A DNA stretch of 64,000 nt, taken from positions 62,001 through 126,000 of the forward strand of contig NZ_CP104877.1 in the NCBI RefSeq assembly GCF_025452095.1, written 5' to 3'. Positions within the stretch are counted from its first letter, which is position 1, and every line of letters starts with the position of its first letter. Shown piece after piece: positions 23,265 to 32,047 of this stretch. Source of the stretch: Paenarthrobacter sp. JL.01a. GTDB taxonomy: Bacteria; Actinomycetota; Actinomycetes; Actinomycetales; Micrococcaceae. Under the pieces are notes generated by a model. The model searched no databases. It was not told the DNA's origin and worked only from the letters and a program-made list of their open reading frames with translations. The translations under genes and the position numbers were made by a program.

Positions 23265-24041
23265 ACGCAATGACGTCAGCATCCGGGCGTTGAGGCCGTC
23301 ATCTGTAATAACAAGGTCCATGTCCGTCAGATCTGCATGTTTGCAGCTGCTGACCTTGCCAAACTTACTGTGGTCGGCAAGCAGAATGCTCCGCCGGGCG
23401 CTTGCATGCATGAGTCGTTTGACGGCCGCTTCGGATGCATCGTGGGTGGTGAGACCGCGGTCAAGGGAGACGGCGGTTGTTCCAAGAAATGCAACGTCAA
23501 CGTTGATTTCGGCCAGCGCCCTGGCCGCCCAATCGTCCACTTCCGCGGAGGTGACCGGGCGGACGCGGCCCCCGAGGGTATAGACGGTCAGCAAAGGGGC
23601 GTCCATGAGTGCCACGGCAATGGAGAGGGTATTGGTATAGACCCTCAACGCACGGTCCCGCGGCAGTATTTCGGCCAGCTTCGCGGTGGTGGACCCGCCG
23701 TCGATCAGCACTGAGCCATTGCTCGGAAGGTGCCGGAGGGCCGCCCGCGCTATGCGTTCTTTTTCTTCGACGCGGGCCGTTCTCGCTGCTACCGGAGGCT
23801 CGTAGGTTATGCGACCCACGGGAATGGCGCCTCCGTGGACCCGGCGGAGGAGGCCAAGCTGCTCGAGCGCCACAAGGTCCTTGCGGACGGTTTCGTTCGT
23901 TACACCAAGTTCGAGAGCGATGTCAGCGGCATCCGCGCGGCCGCTGGCCCGGAGCGTGGAAAGGATAAATTCTCTTCTTTGGTCCGCATAGGGAGCGCGC
24001 GTGTCCGGGCGCCCGCTTACTTGTCCTGCGGCTGGGGTCAC
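23235..24041 (-). CDS. DeoR/GlpR-family regulator, copy 1
   Basis: A 268-residue repressor. The N-terminal winged helix reads RREFILSTLRASGRADAADI and then ALELGVTNETVRKDLVALEQ, with LLRRVHGGA as the wing. The C-terminal DeoRC sensor (about residues 90-250) has the DGGSTTAKLAE and YTNTLSIAVAL stretches that bind sugar phosphates. It is a close paralogue of the regulator at 35733-36539, which is at the other end of the same locus. It is separated from the aldo/keto reductase gene by a strong terminator, so it is transcribed on its own. Confidence 0.9.
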   Translation of the reverse strand: MTPAAGQVSGRPDTRAPYADQRREFILSTLRASGRADAADIALELGVTNETVRKDLVALEQLGLLRRVHGGAIPVGRITYEPPVAARTARVEEKERIARAALRHLPSNGSVLIDGGSTTAKLAEILPRDRALRVYTNTLSIAVALMDAPLLTVYTLGGRVRPVTSAEVDDWAARALAEINVDVAFLGTTAVSLDRGLTTHDASEAAVKRLMHASARRSILLADHSKFGKVSSCKHADLTDMDLVITDDGLNARMLTSLRSKGLEVELV

Positions 24042-24147
24042 GGTTACCTCCTGCTGAGCGGTTCAGCCGGCCTGCTGATACCTCCCTAACGGTGTCATGA
24101 AATCCTAGCCGAGAAGAATTCGGAATAGGGCCAGCCGGTTGGCGCCG

Positions 24148-24190
24148 GAATGCCTCCGCCAGATTCCCGAGGAATTTGGCGGAGGCATTC
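24148..24190 (-). terminator. Strong hairpin ending the sugar operon before deoR copy 1
   Basis: A 20-base stem with one G-U pair and a CGA loop, starting 23 bases after the stop of the aldo/keto reductase gene. No T-run follows. It separates the reductase from the downstream DeoR gene. Confidence 0.65.
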
Positions 24191-24212
24191 ACACTGCTTT
24201 CGGCAGGTCGGC

Positions 24213-25154
24213 TTATTCCAGTTCGCCGGATCCGGCGTGGGCAAGGGGGAGCAACTGTTCCCACAGTTCCGCGGGAATGTCCCACTCGGCAAGATCGGCG
24301 GTCTGGGCAACCCGGCGAGGCTCGGACATACCTACGATGGTGGATGCCACGCGGGAGTCCCTGATGGAGAACTGGAGCGCCGCAGCAGCCAGCGGCACGT
24401 CGTATGCCTTGCACAGCTGTTCCATCTTCCGGACCCTTTCCACGATTGCCTGGCTGGCGGGGCGGTAGCAGTAGTTGGGAACTGCGTCCGTACCCTTGAC
24501 CAGCATGCCGCCGCCGAATGGTGCGGCATTGACGAATGCAACGCCACGGGCCGCCGCGTCCTGGATCAGGGGTTCAGCGGTTTGGTCGACAAGGGTGTAG
24601 CGGTTGTGGCTGATGACCACATCAAAGGCGTCGGTGGCCAGGTACTTCAGTTCGAGGTCAATGGGGCCGCCAGCGACACCCAAGTGCTTAATAACGCCCT
24701 GATTCTTCAAATCCACGAGAGCTTCAAGGGGGCCACCGGCCTCTGTTCCTTCCTCGAATGAGATCTTTTCGGGATCGTGAAAATAGACAAGCTGCAGCGT
24801 GTCCAATCCCAGGCGTTCAAGACTTTCCTCGACGGACTTGCGTACCCGGTCGCCTGAGAAGTCGGTGGTGCCGACGATCGGGTCCACCTTGGTGGCGAGG
24901 ACGATGCCCTCAGGCAGGCCGCCAACTTCCTTGATGGCTTCGCCGATCCGGCGCTCGCTGTCTCCGCCGTGGCCGTATTCGTTGGAAGTGTCGATGAAGT
25001 TGAACGGTCCTTCGAACACCCTGCGGATGGTCTGTACTGCTGTTTCGTGGCTGACCTCATAGCCGTACTGGGTGGGGTGGCTGCCCAAGGCACTTGTTCC
25101 CACGCAAACGGAGGAGACAGAGAGCCCGGTGCGTCCCAGGGTGCGGTTTTGCAT
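24213..25154 (-). CDS. Aldo/keto reductase (D-threo-aldose 1-dehydrogenase-like)
   Basis: A 313-residue NAD(P)-dependent TIM-barrel reductase. It opens with NRTLGRTGLSVSSVCVGTSA. The catalytic tetrad is represented by Asp in FIDTSNEYG (the Asp and Tyr), Lys in VLATKVD and His in VYFHDPE. The C-terminal cofactor loop is SIRDSRVASTIVGMSEPRR. It is closest by pattern to D-threo-aldose/L-fucose dehydrogenases and pyridoxal dehydrogenase. Start ATG 25154 has AAAGGAA 9 bases upstream. It is the last gene of the large sugar operon. Confidence 0.85.
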   Translation of the reverse strand: MQNRTLGRTGLSVSSVCVGTSALGSHPTQYGYEVSHETAVQTIRRVFEGPFNFIDTSNEYGHGGDSERRIGEAIKEVGGLPEGIVLATKVDPIVGTTDFSGDRVRKSVEESLERLGLDTLQLVYFHDPEKISFEEGTEAGGPLEALVDLKNQGVIKHLGVAGGPIDLELKYLATDAFDVVISHNRYTLVDQTAEPLIQDAAARGVAFVNAAPFGGGMLVKGTDAVPNYCYRPASQAIVERVRKMEQLCKAYDVPLAAAALQFSIRDSRVASTIVGMSEPRRVAQTADLAEWDIPAELWEQLLPLAHAGSGELE

Positions 25155-25243
25155 GTTGTGTGGTTCCTTTGAATCGGTGTTATCTGGTTGCTTCCAGGCC
25201 CTTGAAGGGGCCTGTTGGTCCTGGCTGATGGACGGTGGGGGCA

Positions 25244-26335
25244 TTAATGGCTGGGATGCCAGGGCTGTGACGTGGAGTTGGTTGTCCCTCCGGAGCCAGC
25301 TGCTTCATGGATGAGGAGCGAAAGGTAATGATCTTGGCAGGCGTCAGCGAGGGAGTAGCCCAGATGGCGGTTTTCCGGGAGTGTGTTGCTGAGACAGGTG
25401 GCTATGGCGATCTCCTCGTCGGAGAGCCGGGCTCCTCGGAAGGGGTTCACGTAAAGGATTTCACCGGCTGTGCTGAGGGTTTCCAGATCGGCGCCTTCAA
25501 GGTTTCCGTCAATGCCGGACTGGCGCCGTTCGACGGACGCGCTGACCGGGTCGCCGTCGTCGTTCAACCAAGTCAGCCGGTTGCCCGTGAGTTCGGCGTG
25601 ACTCCCCCGGAGTTGGAAGTGGCGCCCCCGCAGGGGGTTGAACCACTGGGTGTCGGTGAAGTCGTACAAAGCTGTTTTCGAGCCTGAGCTCAAGAGTGCG
25701 AACGTGGCAATAACGTCCTCAAGCTTTGTTCGATCCGGTTTGCCCTGCCGGTCCGGGCCACTCATGAGCGGGACGGGTTGGGACGTCGCCAGAATCTGAA
25801 CCTGCCCGTGTCCCAGGGCCAGCACAGAGCGCAGCACGGCGATGGCATGGTAGTCGTGGGTCCACGACATTGCCGCCGAGCTGACCTCCCCGAATTTACC
25901 GGAGTCAAGGAGGCAGCGAACGGCCTGGAAGACGGGAAGGTATGGGTGCTGCTCTGCGACTTGTACCAACCCGGTGGCGCCGACGTCCTGCCACAGCGCG
26001 CGCAGGGACGGGAGATCTGCCGCGGGTGGTGTTTCCGAAAGGACAGGAATGTTCAGTCCAACGAGCGTACGGATAACGTCCGGATTGGCCTCCCGGGGGA
26101 CGCAAGTGACGGCCAGCTCCGGGTTGAGGTCGTCTACTGCATGCTCAATGGTGCGGTACGTGGGAATGCCCCACTGCTGTTCCATCTCCATCCCGGCTTC
26201 TGCCGTGCGGGTGACGGCACCCACGCAGGTGAAGAGGTGAGGAAGGCACCGGGCAATACGAAGGTAGAAATCAGCACGCCAGCCCCTGCCAACGATGATG
26301 AAGCGGCGCGGTGCCCGGTCTGTCATGGCGTTCAT
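25244..26335 (-). CDS. Gfo/Idh/MocA-type protein lacking the usual EKP lysine
   Basis: A 363-residue protein with an N-terminal Rossmann domain ([19 protein letters not shown]) and a C-terminal alpha/beta dimer domain. Family members carry EKP near residue 95-100, in which the Lys helps catalysis. Here the stretch reads [13 protein letters not shown], so the Lys is absent. The first glycine-rich loop, GRGWRA, also departs from GxGxxG. It may use another base, or be a non-redox or regulatory member. Its start overlaps the stop of the alcohol dehydrogenase gene as ATGA, so the two are coupled. Confidence 0.75.
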   Translation of the reverse strand: MNAMTDRAPRRFIIVGRGWRADFYLRIARCLPHLFTCVGAVTRTAEAGMEMEQQWGIPTYRTIEHAVDDLNPELAVTCVPREANPDVIRTLVGLNIPVLSETPPAADLPSLRALWQDVGATGLVQVAEQHPYLPVFQAVRCLLDSGKFGEVSSAAMSWTHDYHAIAVLRSVLALGHGQVQILATSQPVPLMSGPDRQGKPDRTKLEDVIATFALLSSGSKTALYDFTDTQWFNPLRGRHFQLRGSHAELTGNRLTWLNDDGDPVSASVERRQSGIDGNLEGADLETLSTAGEILYVNPFRGARLSDEEIAIATCLSNTLPENRHLGYSLADACQDHYLSLLIHEAAGSGGTTNSTSQPWHPSH

Positions 26336-27345
26336 GCCCCCGGGACCAGTACTGCCCGCCCCTGCAACTGGCCGTTCTTCAGTCTTTGCAGAACCAGGTT
26401 GGCCTCGCTGAGGGGGAAGTCTTCGTGGACGGCATGGAGCTTGCCGTCCACTGCCAAGTCGAGTACGTCCGCCATGTCCTGGCGGGTTCCCAGGACCGTT
26501 CCCACGATGGTCTTCTCGTCACCGATGTCCATGCCGCCCACTGATTGGGACACCCCGAGGATCACGCGGCCCCCGGGTTTGATGACACGCAGCGCTTCGG
26601 CCACGGCCTGGTCCGACGGCGCGAACACGATAGCTGCGTCCTGCGATCCGTCCCGAAGCACCAAACCTCCTTCGCTGCCGGAGGGCACATAGCTTCCATG
26701 GGCGCCGAGTTCTTCGGCGAGTGCACGGGCCTTGGGCCTGCGGGATACGGCGTTGACGCGGGCGCCGGTGATGGCAGCCATTTGCAGCGCCAGATGGCCA
26801 ACTCCGCCGATGCCGAATACAGCCACGTTCCGGCCGGGACGCAAACGTGCCTTTTTCAAGGCGCCGTAGGCCGTGATGCCAGGGCACAGTAATGGCGCTG
26901 CTTCGGTATCGGAAAGAGAATCGGGGATCTTGCACGCGAAGTTGGCCTTGGCCAGCATGACTTCGGCGTATCCTCCGTCGCGTGTCTCTCCGGTGATTTG
27001 GCGCCGTCGACAACGCTGTTCATGGCCACCGAAGCAGTGTTCACAGCTGCCGCAGGTAGACCAGATGGGCTGGACGCCGATCCGGTCGCCCACCGCGAGG
27101 TTGGACACGCCGGGACCCAGGGCCTTCACCCGGCCGATGACTTCGTGGCCGGGGATGATGGGCAGCGCGGCGGGCGTGCCCGGCAACCATTCGCCTTCGA
27201 TCATGTGCAGGTTGGACCGGCAGACCCCGCATTCGAGCACACTGATCGCAACTTCCCCGGGTCCCGGAACGGGTTCGGGGACCTCGCTGTACTCCAGCGG
27301 ATGGTTCTCGATGGGGCCGGGGACCCGGAGGAGGGCGGCGTACAT
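26332..27345 (-). CDS. Zinc-dependent alcohol dehydrogenase
   Basis: A 337-residue medium-chain dehydrogenase. The catalytic zinc ligands are Cys in ECGVCRSN and His with Glu in PGHEVIGRV. The structural zinc cysteines are in [17 protein letters not shown]. The NAD(P) motif is [15 protein letters not shown]. The pattern CxGGHEQRC and the [12 protein letters not shown] segment are those of AdhA-type aryl/alkyl alcohol dehydrogenases. It probably oxidises or reduces an alcohol group of the locus substrate. It is preceded by a hairpin (27385-27414) and coupled to the MocA-like gene. Confidence 0.88.
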   Translation of the reverse strand: MYAALLRVPGPIENHPLEYSEVPEPVPGPGEVAISVLECGVCRSNLHMIEGEWLPGTPAALPIIPGHEVIGRVKALGPGVSNLAVGDRIGVQPIWSTCGSCEHCFGGHEQRCRRRQITGETRDGGYAEVMLAKANFACKIPDSLSDTEAAPLLCPGITAYGALKKARLRPGRNVAVFGIGGVGHLALQMAAITGARVNAVSRRPKARALAEELGAHGSYVPSGSEGGLVLRDGSQDAAIVFAPSDQAVAEALRVIKPGGRVILGVSQSVGGMDIGDEKTIVGTVLGTRQDMADVLDLAVDGKLHAVHEDFPLSEANLVLQRLKNGQLQGRAVLVPGA

Positions 27346-27384
27346 GCGTCTACCTTTCGAACTATAAGTCTTCGTGTTGGAGTA

Positions 27385-27414
27385 GCGGGCGTCCGGCCTG
27401 GGCCGGACGCCCGC
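27385..27414 (-). terminator. Perfect 14-base hairpin inside the sugar operon
   Basis: GCGGGCGTCCGGCC and its complement with a minimal loop lie between the nitrilase-like gene and the alcohol dehydrogenase gene. The hairpin would partly end transcription and lower expression of the last three genes, or act as an mRNA 3'-stabiliser. Confidence 0.55.
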
Positions 27415-27442
27415 AGTGTTCTCCCTCTGCAGGGAGTTGTGG

Positions 27443-28531
27443 CTAGTTGCTCGATGGCGCGGTGAGGAGCCCGCGGTCCATGAGGTTCTGAATGTTCATG
27501 CCACGGCGCTTGGCCTCGCGGGCAAGCCAGCCTTCGGCCGGAAGCTCGTTGAGGTATTGGTTCTTCTGGTAAATCGGCTGTTCGTAAATCCCGGCGTACA
27601 TCTCGGTGCGCAGATCCTTGAACCAGTTGGTGACGCCATTGGCGGCCCGGGAGCGTCGCAGCGCCTCCAGGTCGACTACGGTGCTCACGAAGGAGTCACC
27701 GCCGCTGACGCCTTCGTTCTTCACCAGCACCCGGCCCTTGTGGTCAACAATCATCGACTGCCCGCCGAAGAGGTCGAAGAGGCTGCCATCGTCGTTGCGC
27801 TGTGGTCCAAGGTTCGGGGCGATCACCACGGCCTGGTTGAACATGGCGTGGGCGCGGTTCTGCAGCTCCCACATACCCATTCCGACCTGCGGTTCGATGA
27901 GCGTGCCGCGGATGATGAGTTCGGCTCCGTTCATCGCAAGGCCACGTGAGGTCTCCGGGTAGGCGCCCTCGTGGCAGATGATGTAGCCGATGTTGCCGAT
28001 TTCGGTCTTGGCGACCGGGAAGAACGCATCCAGAAGGCTGCCGTTGCCGCGCTTCTGAATGAATTCATCCCAGATGTCGTGCGGGTTGGTGGTGCCCAAG
28101 GCGCCGCCTTCGTAAGCGTCGGACGTGGACTTGTAACGCTTGTAGATGACGTCGCCGTTGGGGTCGATGATGAAGGCTACGTTGAAGAGGTGGCCGGGGA
28201 AGTCGTCGTCGCGGACCAAGTAGAGTTCCGCGGCGATGTAGGTGTTGAGCTGGCGGGCCTTCTGCCCGAGGATCTCTGTTTCCGGGCCCGGGATGGTCAT
28301 GGCGAAAGCTTCGTGGGCCTCGCGGTTGCCTGCTTTGAAGTCCGGAAGCATGCCCTGGATGGCCATCTCCGGCAGGACAACGAGCTTCACGGGCGCACCA
28401 TCGGTTGCCGCCACCATAACGGCCGGGTCCATGAAGTCACAGATCCGCTTGGTGTTTTCGATGGCGTCTTCGCGCTTCTTGATGGTGTGTACGGTGTTGG
28501 ACAATGCCACGACGGCATACGGGTCAACCAT
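27443..28531 (-). CDS. Nitrilase-superfamily amidase (formamidase/aliphatic amidase-like)
   Basis: A 362-residue carbon-nitrogen hydrolase. The catalytic triad is visible as Glu in VVLPEMAI, Lys in IYKRYKS and Cys in YIICHEGAYPE. The C-H-E-G context and the length of about 360 residues fit the formamidase/aliphatic amidase branch, not nitrilases proper. A cytoplasmic enzyme releasing ammonia from an amide or formamide would be unusual in a sugar operon. The substrate could be an amide or N-formyl group on the imported sugar (inference). The start ATG follows a purine-rich AAAGAGAAA. Confidence 0.82.
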   Translation of the reverse strand: MVDPYAVVALSNTVHTIKKREDAIENTKRICDFMDPAVMVAATDGAPVKLVVLPEMAIQGMLPDFKAGNREAHEAFAMTIPGPETEILGQKARQLNTYIAAELYLVRDDDFPGHLFNVAFIIDPNGDVIYKRYKSTSDAYEGGALGTTNPHDIWDEFIQKRGNGSLLDAFFPVAKTEIGNIGYIICHEGAYPETSRGLAMNGAELIIRGTLIEPQVGMGMWELQNRAHAMFNQAVVIAPNLGPQRNDDGSLFDLFGGQSMIVDHKGRVLVKNEGVSGGDSFVSTVVDLEALRRSRAANGVTNWFKDLRTEMYAGIYEQPIYQKNQYLNELPAEGWLAREAKRRGMNIQNLMDRGLLTAPSSN

Positions 28532-28631
28532 TTGTTGTTTCTCTTTCTTTTTCGCGGCGCCGCCTGGGGATCAGGCAGCGGGTGTTCTATCGGTGGTCTT
28601 TCGGGTGGTCAGAGATGCCGGTACGGCCGGG

Positions 28632-30329
28632 TCAGACTTTCTCGAGGATGTGATCGGCGCTGAGATAGGCCAGGGCCTGGAGGGTCTGGGTCGGGTTGTA
28701 TCCGGACAGGGTGGGGAACTGGCCGCCTCCCACGACGTACAGACCCTTGCATTCGTGGGATTCACCGAAAATGTCGACGACGGAATCCGCGGGATTCTCG
28801 CCCATCCGATGTGTTCCCACTTCGTGGGTGGACAGGTGGTAGGCCGGGGGTGTTGGTTCCGACCAGAACTGCGTGGCGCCCATTTCGTCGGCAATGGCAC
28901 GCTTGACCTTCTCGAAGTACCTCAAGGAGGCCAGATCGTGCTCGGACCAGTCATGCGTAATACGCAGGGCCGGCTGGCCGAACTTGTCCTTCACTACCGG
29001 ATCAAGGTCGCAGTAGTACTTCTTGGACGGGAAGCTGGGTACTTGGTTGTGGATGCCCATGAGGCGGCGGTAGTTCTCGGAGAACCAATCCTTGAATCCC
29101 TGGCCCCAGCGGCGCATGCCGGGCGGAAGGTTGTGGGCAGCCTCAATGGGTTGGAGGTCCCCGGGAATGCTGGTGAGAACCGATCCCCACAGCACACCTT
29201 CATCGTTGTCAGGCACTCCGTCGCAGTTCAGGTCGTCCACGACACTGGCGGCAACCAAGGGTGCCATGAAGGGGTTGCTGAACTCCGGCAGGACCACACT
29301 GCACCAGCCGAAACTGTGCGTCATGAAGTTCCGGCCCACTTGTCCGTTGGCGTTGATGCCGGAGGCGAGCAGCAGGCGGCTGTTTTCCAGGGCGTAGCAC
29401 GCCACTACCACCAGATTGGATCGCACTTGGTGGACGTTGCCCTCGGCATCGAAGTAGGAAACTCCGGTAATCCGGCGGCCGGAGGGGTCACGGTCCAGCC
29501 TGAAGGCCCGCGAGTTGGAGCGGATTTCCAGGTTGCCTGTCTGCAGCGCGGCCTCGACTGACGTGATGCGGCTCGACTGCTTGGCGTTGACGTGGCACAG
29601 GAAGCCGTGGCAGAAACCGCAGTACTCGCAGCCCTTGAGCGACTTGTAGTCGGTGGATGCTACGGCCGCCGGCTGCTGGAAGGGGCGGTACCCGAGGCGC
29701 TGGCAGGCCGCCTTGAACCGGTCGTCGGCCGGCGCAGTGCGCAGCGGGGGCATTGGGAAGCCCCGCTCACGGGGGGATTCGTAGGGGTTGCCTTCCGGGT
29801 CCGGCGCACCCTTGACGTTGCCTGCCCGGCCCGAGACTCCAAGTTCCCACTCCACGCGGTCGTAGTAGGGTTCGAGGTCCTCGTAGCCGATCGGCCAGTC
29901 CACCATGGTGGAGTCCTCATCGAGGGCATCTGGTCCAAACCGTTCCTCGATCAGGGATTTCATCCGGAAGTCCGCATCCCGGTGGCGCCAGGAGGCGCCG
30001 CCCCAGTGCAGGGTTCCGCCGCCCGGACCTATGGAAGGCGGCAAGTGGAGTGGTTCGCTGTTACCCCGTACCCCTGCAGCCCAGGGGAGCAGGCGTGCCG
30101 TGGACTTCTCGTCCGGCCGCCAAGTGACGGGGTCGGTTGCCAGTTGCGGGACAAGGGAGCCGCGCGAGTAGTACTTGACTTCATCCTGCTTGAAGGTGAA
30201 TTCCTCGGTTGTGTGCACGGGACCTTTGTCGAGGGCCAGCACCCGGATCCCGGCCTTGGTCAACTGTTCGGCGATAATCCCGCCGGATGCTCCCAGCCCG
30301 ACGACGATGGCCTCTGCAGTCTCAGTCAT
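28632..30329 (-). CDS. GMC-family flavoprotein oxidoreductase (gluconate 2-dehydrogenase large-subunit type)
   Basis: A 565-residue FAD enzyme. The N-terminal dinucleotide motif is VVGLGASGGIIAEQL. A second FAD contact region is GPGGGTLHWGGASWRH. A Cys-rich patch, GCEYCGFCHGFLCH, is typical of gluconate or sorbitol 2-dehydrogenase large subunits. The C-terminal catalytic His is in HEVGTHRMG, with the Asn in SGYNPTQTLQ. There is no signal peptide. It overlaps the subunit-3-like gene by 8 bases and presumably forms a complex with it. No cytochrome subunit is encoded nearby, so the electron acceptor is unclear. Confidence 0.87.
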   Translation of the reverse strand: MTETAEAIVVGLGASGGIIAEQLTKAGIRVLALDKGPVHTTEEFTFKQDEVKYYSRGSLVPQLATDPVTWRPDEKSTARLLPWAAGVRGNSEPLHLPPSIGPGGGTLHWGGASWRHRDADFRMKSLIEERFGPDALDEDSTMVDWPIGYEDLEPYYDRVEWELGVSGRAGNVKGAPDPEGNPYESPRERGFPMPPLRTAPADDRFKAACQRLGYRPFQQPAAVASTDYKSLKGCEYCGFCHGFLCHVNAKQSSRITSVEAALQTGNLEIRSNSRAFRLDRDPSGRRITGVSYFDAEGNVHQVRSNLVVVACYALENSRLLLASGINANGQVGRNFMTHSFGWCSVVLPEFSNPFMAPLVAASVVDDLNCDGVPDNDEGVLWGSVLTSIPGDLQPIEAAHNLPPGMRRWGQGFKDWFSENYRRLMGIHNQVPSFPSKKYYCDLDPVVKDKFGQPALRITHDWSEHDLASLRYFEKVKRAIADEMGATQFWSEPTPPAYHLSTHEVGTHRMGENPADSVVDIFGESHECKGLYVVGGGQFPTLSGYNPTQTLQALAYLSADHILEKV

Positions 30330-30900
30330 CTGCGCGCCTCAACTCTCTGCGTAGATCTTCAAGGGTCTTGATGGGGATGGTCTTGGAGTCGAAACCGGGC
30401 CGCATTTGCTCGGCGTCGTAGCCCCACTGGGCTCCCGGGAAGCCGACCAATTGCCATCCCAGGGCCTCATGGTTTCCGCCGTATTGGGGATCGCAGAACA
30501 TGCCCTGGATGGTGTGCTCCCAGACGAGCGCAAAGAAAGTGGACAAGAGGCCCTCGTCCGGGGAATCCTGCGGGGCCGCCGTGGATTCATTCGCTGTGTT
30601 CGCCTCGATGCGTTCCAGCACGTCGTCCTTGCGTTCGTCCGATAGCTCCGCGAACCGTTGCCCATAGAGGTCCAACGTGAGGACATTCAGGGCTTCGACT
30701 CCGTCGCGGTAGCAACGGCGAAGGGCTTCGTCCTCGTCAGCTACGGTCCTGTCTATGTAGGTGATGACTTTGGTTTCCCTGGCGCCGGGCTTTCCGTCCC
30801 CGCTGGGAAAGATGCGTGCGCAGACCGCGTCAACGGTTTCGGCTTCAGTTTCCGTGAGGAAAACCCAGCGCACTTTCGTGGCTTCGTTAGTGGCGGGCAT
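30322..30900 (-). CDS. Gluconate 2-dehydrogenase subunit 3 family protein
   Basis: A 192-residue small subunit. The typical start is FLTETEAETVDAVCARIFPS, followed by a conserved helical region and a Trp-rich end (EALGWQLVGFPGAQWGYD). Family members normally carry a Tat signal that exports the GMC partner. Here the N-terminus has no twin-arginine motif or hydrophobic stretch, so the complex should stay in the cytoplasm. Start 30900 has AGAAGGAGG 6-7 bases upstream. It overlaps the permease gene by 14 bases and the GMC gene by 8, a tight three-gene coupling. Confidence 0.85.
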   Translation of the reverse strand: MPATNEATKVRWVFLTETEAETVDAVCARIFPSGDGKPGARETKVITYIDRTVADEDEALRRCYRDGVEALNVLTLDLYGQRFAELSDERKDDVLERIEANTANESTAAPQDSPDEGLLSTFFALVWEHTIQGMFCDPQYGGNHEALGWQLVGFPGAQWGYDAEQMRPGFDSKTIPIKTLEDLRRELRRADD

Positions 30901-32029
30901 TCGCGTCCTCCTTCTGGTTTGCGGTTTCAGCGCCGGCCGGCGTTGCTTCGTGTGCGGGCAGGCCTGTGTAGCGCTGCTGGAAGAGAACTTTTCGTAAGGC
31001 TCCGGGCAATTTGTTACCCACCCCACTGGTAAACAGGACCGCCAGGAGGATTACAGCGCCCTTGACAATCAGTTGGGGCTGGGCCTGGATGCCCAGCAGG
31101 TCCATGATGTTCAGGATCACCGCGATGATCAGGCCTCCCAGGACGGCGCTGATGGGGTCGCCGGTCCCGCCAAAGAGCGAGGCCCCGCCAACTACGACGG
31201 CGGCAATTGCGTTGAGCTCGTAGCCCTCACCGATGATGGCGCTTCCCTCGGTGAGCTGTGCGGCGATCATCACGCCGCCCAGACCGGCCAGAAGGGAGGA
31301 CAGGCAGTAGGCGCCGATGATGTCCCGCTTGATGGGAAGCCCGGACAGCCGGGCCGCTTCTGCGTTCCCACCCAAGGCGAACAGCCTTCGACCGAAGCGT
31401 GTCTGGGCCATGACCACCGCGAAGACGATGGTCACAAGAAGGGCGATCATGACCGGTGCGGGCATCGGGCCGAGGTTGGCGGTGAAGGCGGCTAGAAAAC
31501 CTTGGTCTTCGATGGCTACCTGCCTGCCCGTCTGGAGCATGTAGGCCACGCCCCGGGCGATGCTCATCATGGCAAGCGTCACGATGAATGGCGTGATGCC
31601 GCCGTAGACGATCATGAGGCCATTGAATATTCCGATCAGGCCGGCAGTGAGGAGCGCCAGGAGGAGGGCGACTGGCCAAGGTGTGCCCTGTTGAAGGGCC
31701 AGCCCGACGATCACCGATGATACTGCGGCAACAGCGCCTACCGAGAGGTCGATGCCACCGGTGACAATGACGAGGTACTGCCCGACGGCAAGGATGGACA
31801 CCACAGATGCGGTGATCAGGACCGATATGAGGTTCCGTGAGGTCATGAAGTGCTGGGAGAGGGCGCTACCGACCAGAAGGACGATGGCGCCCACGGCCGG
31901 CAGGTATCCCTTTGAGCCGAGCGAAGAGACGAAGGTGCGGAGCGAGGTAACGGCGCCCGGCAGACTCCGGAATGGCTTCCGTGCTGTCGGCGGGGGAGTG
32001 GTATTGGTAGCCACGGGTTTGAACTCCAT
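30887..32029 (-). CDS. Sugar ABC transporter permease (RbsC-type, CUT2)
   Basis: A 380-residue integral membrane protein with about ten membrane segments after a 40-residue cytoplasmic N-terminus. It belongs to the BPD_transp_2 family: VTGGIDLSVGAVAAVSSVI, FNGLMIVYGGITPFIVTLAM, and the cytoplasmic coupling loop FGRRLFALGGNAEAARLSGL. It pairs with the double-ATPase and the lipoprotein upstream. CUT2 systems import monosaccharides or polyols unmodified. Confidence 0.92.
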   Translation of the reverse strand: MEFKPVATNTTPPPTARKPFRSLPGAVTSLRTFVSSLGSKGYLPAVGAIVLLVGSALSQHFMTSRNLISVLITASVVSILAVGQYLVIVTGGIDLSVGAVAAVSSVIVGLALQQGTPWPVALLLALLTAGLIGIFNGLMIVYGGITPFIVTLAMMSIARGVAYMLQTGRQVAIEDQGFLAAFTANLGPMPAPVMIALLVTIVFAVVMAQTRFGRRLFALGGNAEAARLSGLPIKRDIIGAYCLSSLLAGLGGVMIAAQLTEGSAIIGEGYELNAIAAVVVGGASLFGGTGDPISAVLGGLIIAVILNIMDLLGIQAQPQLIVKGAVILLAVLFTSGVGNKLPGALRKVLFQQRYTGLPAHEATPAGAETANQKEDANARH

Positions 32030-32047
32030 TGTTTGGTTTGGGGAAGG

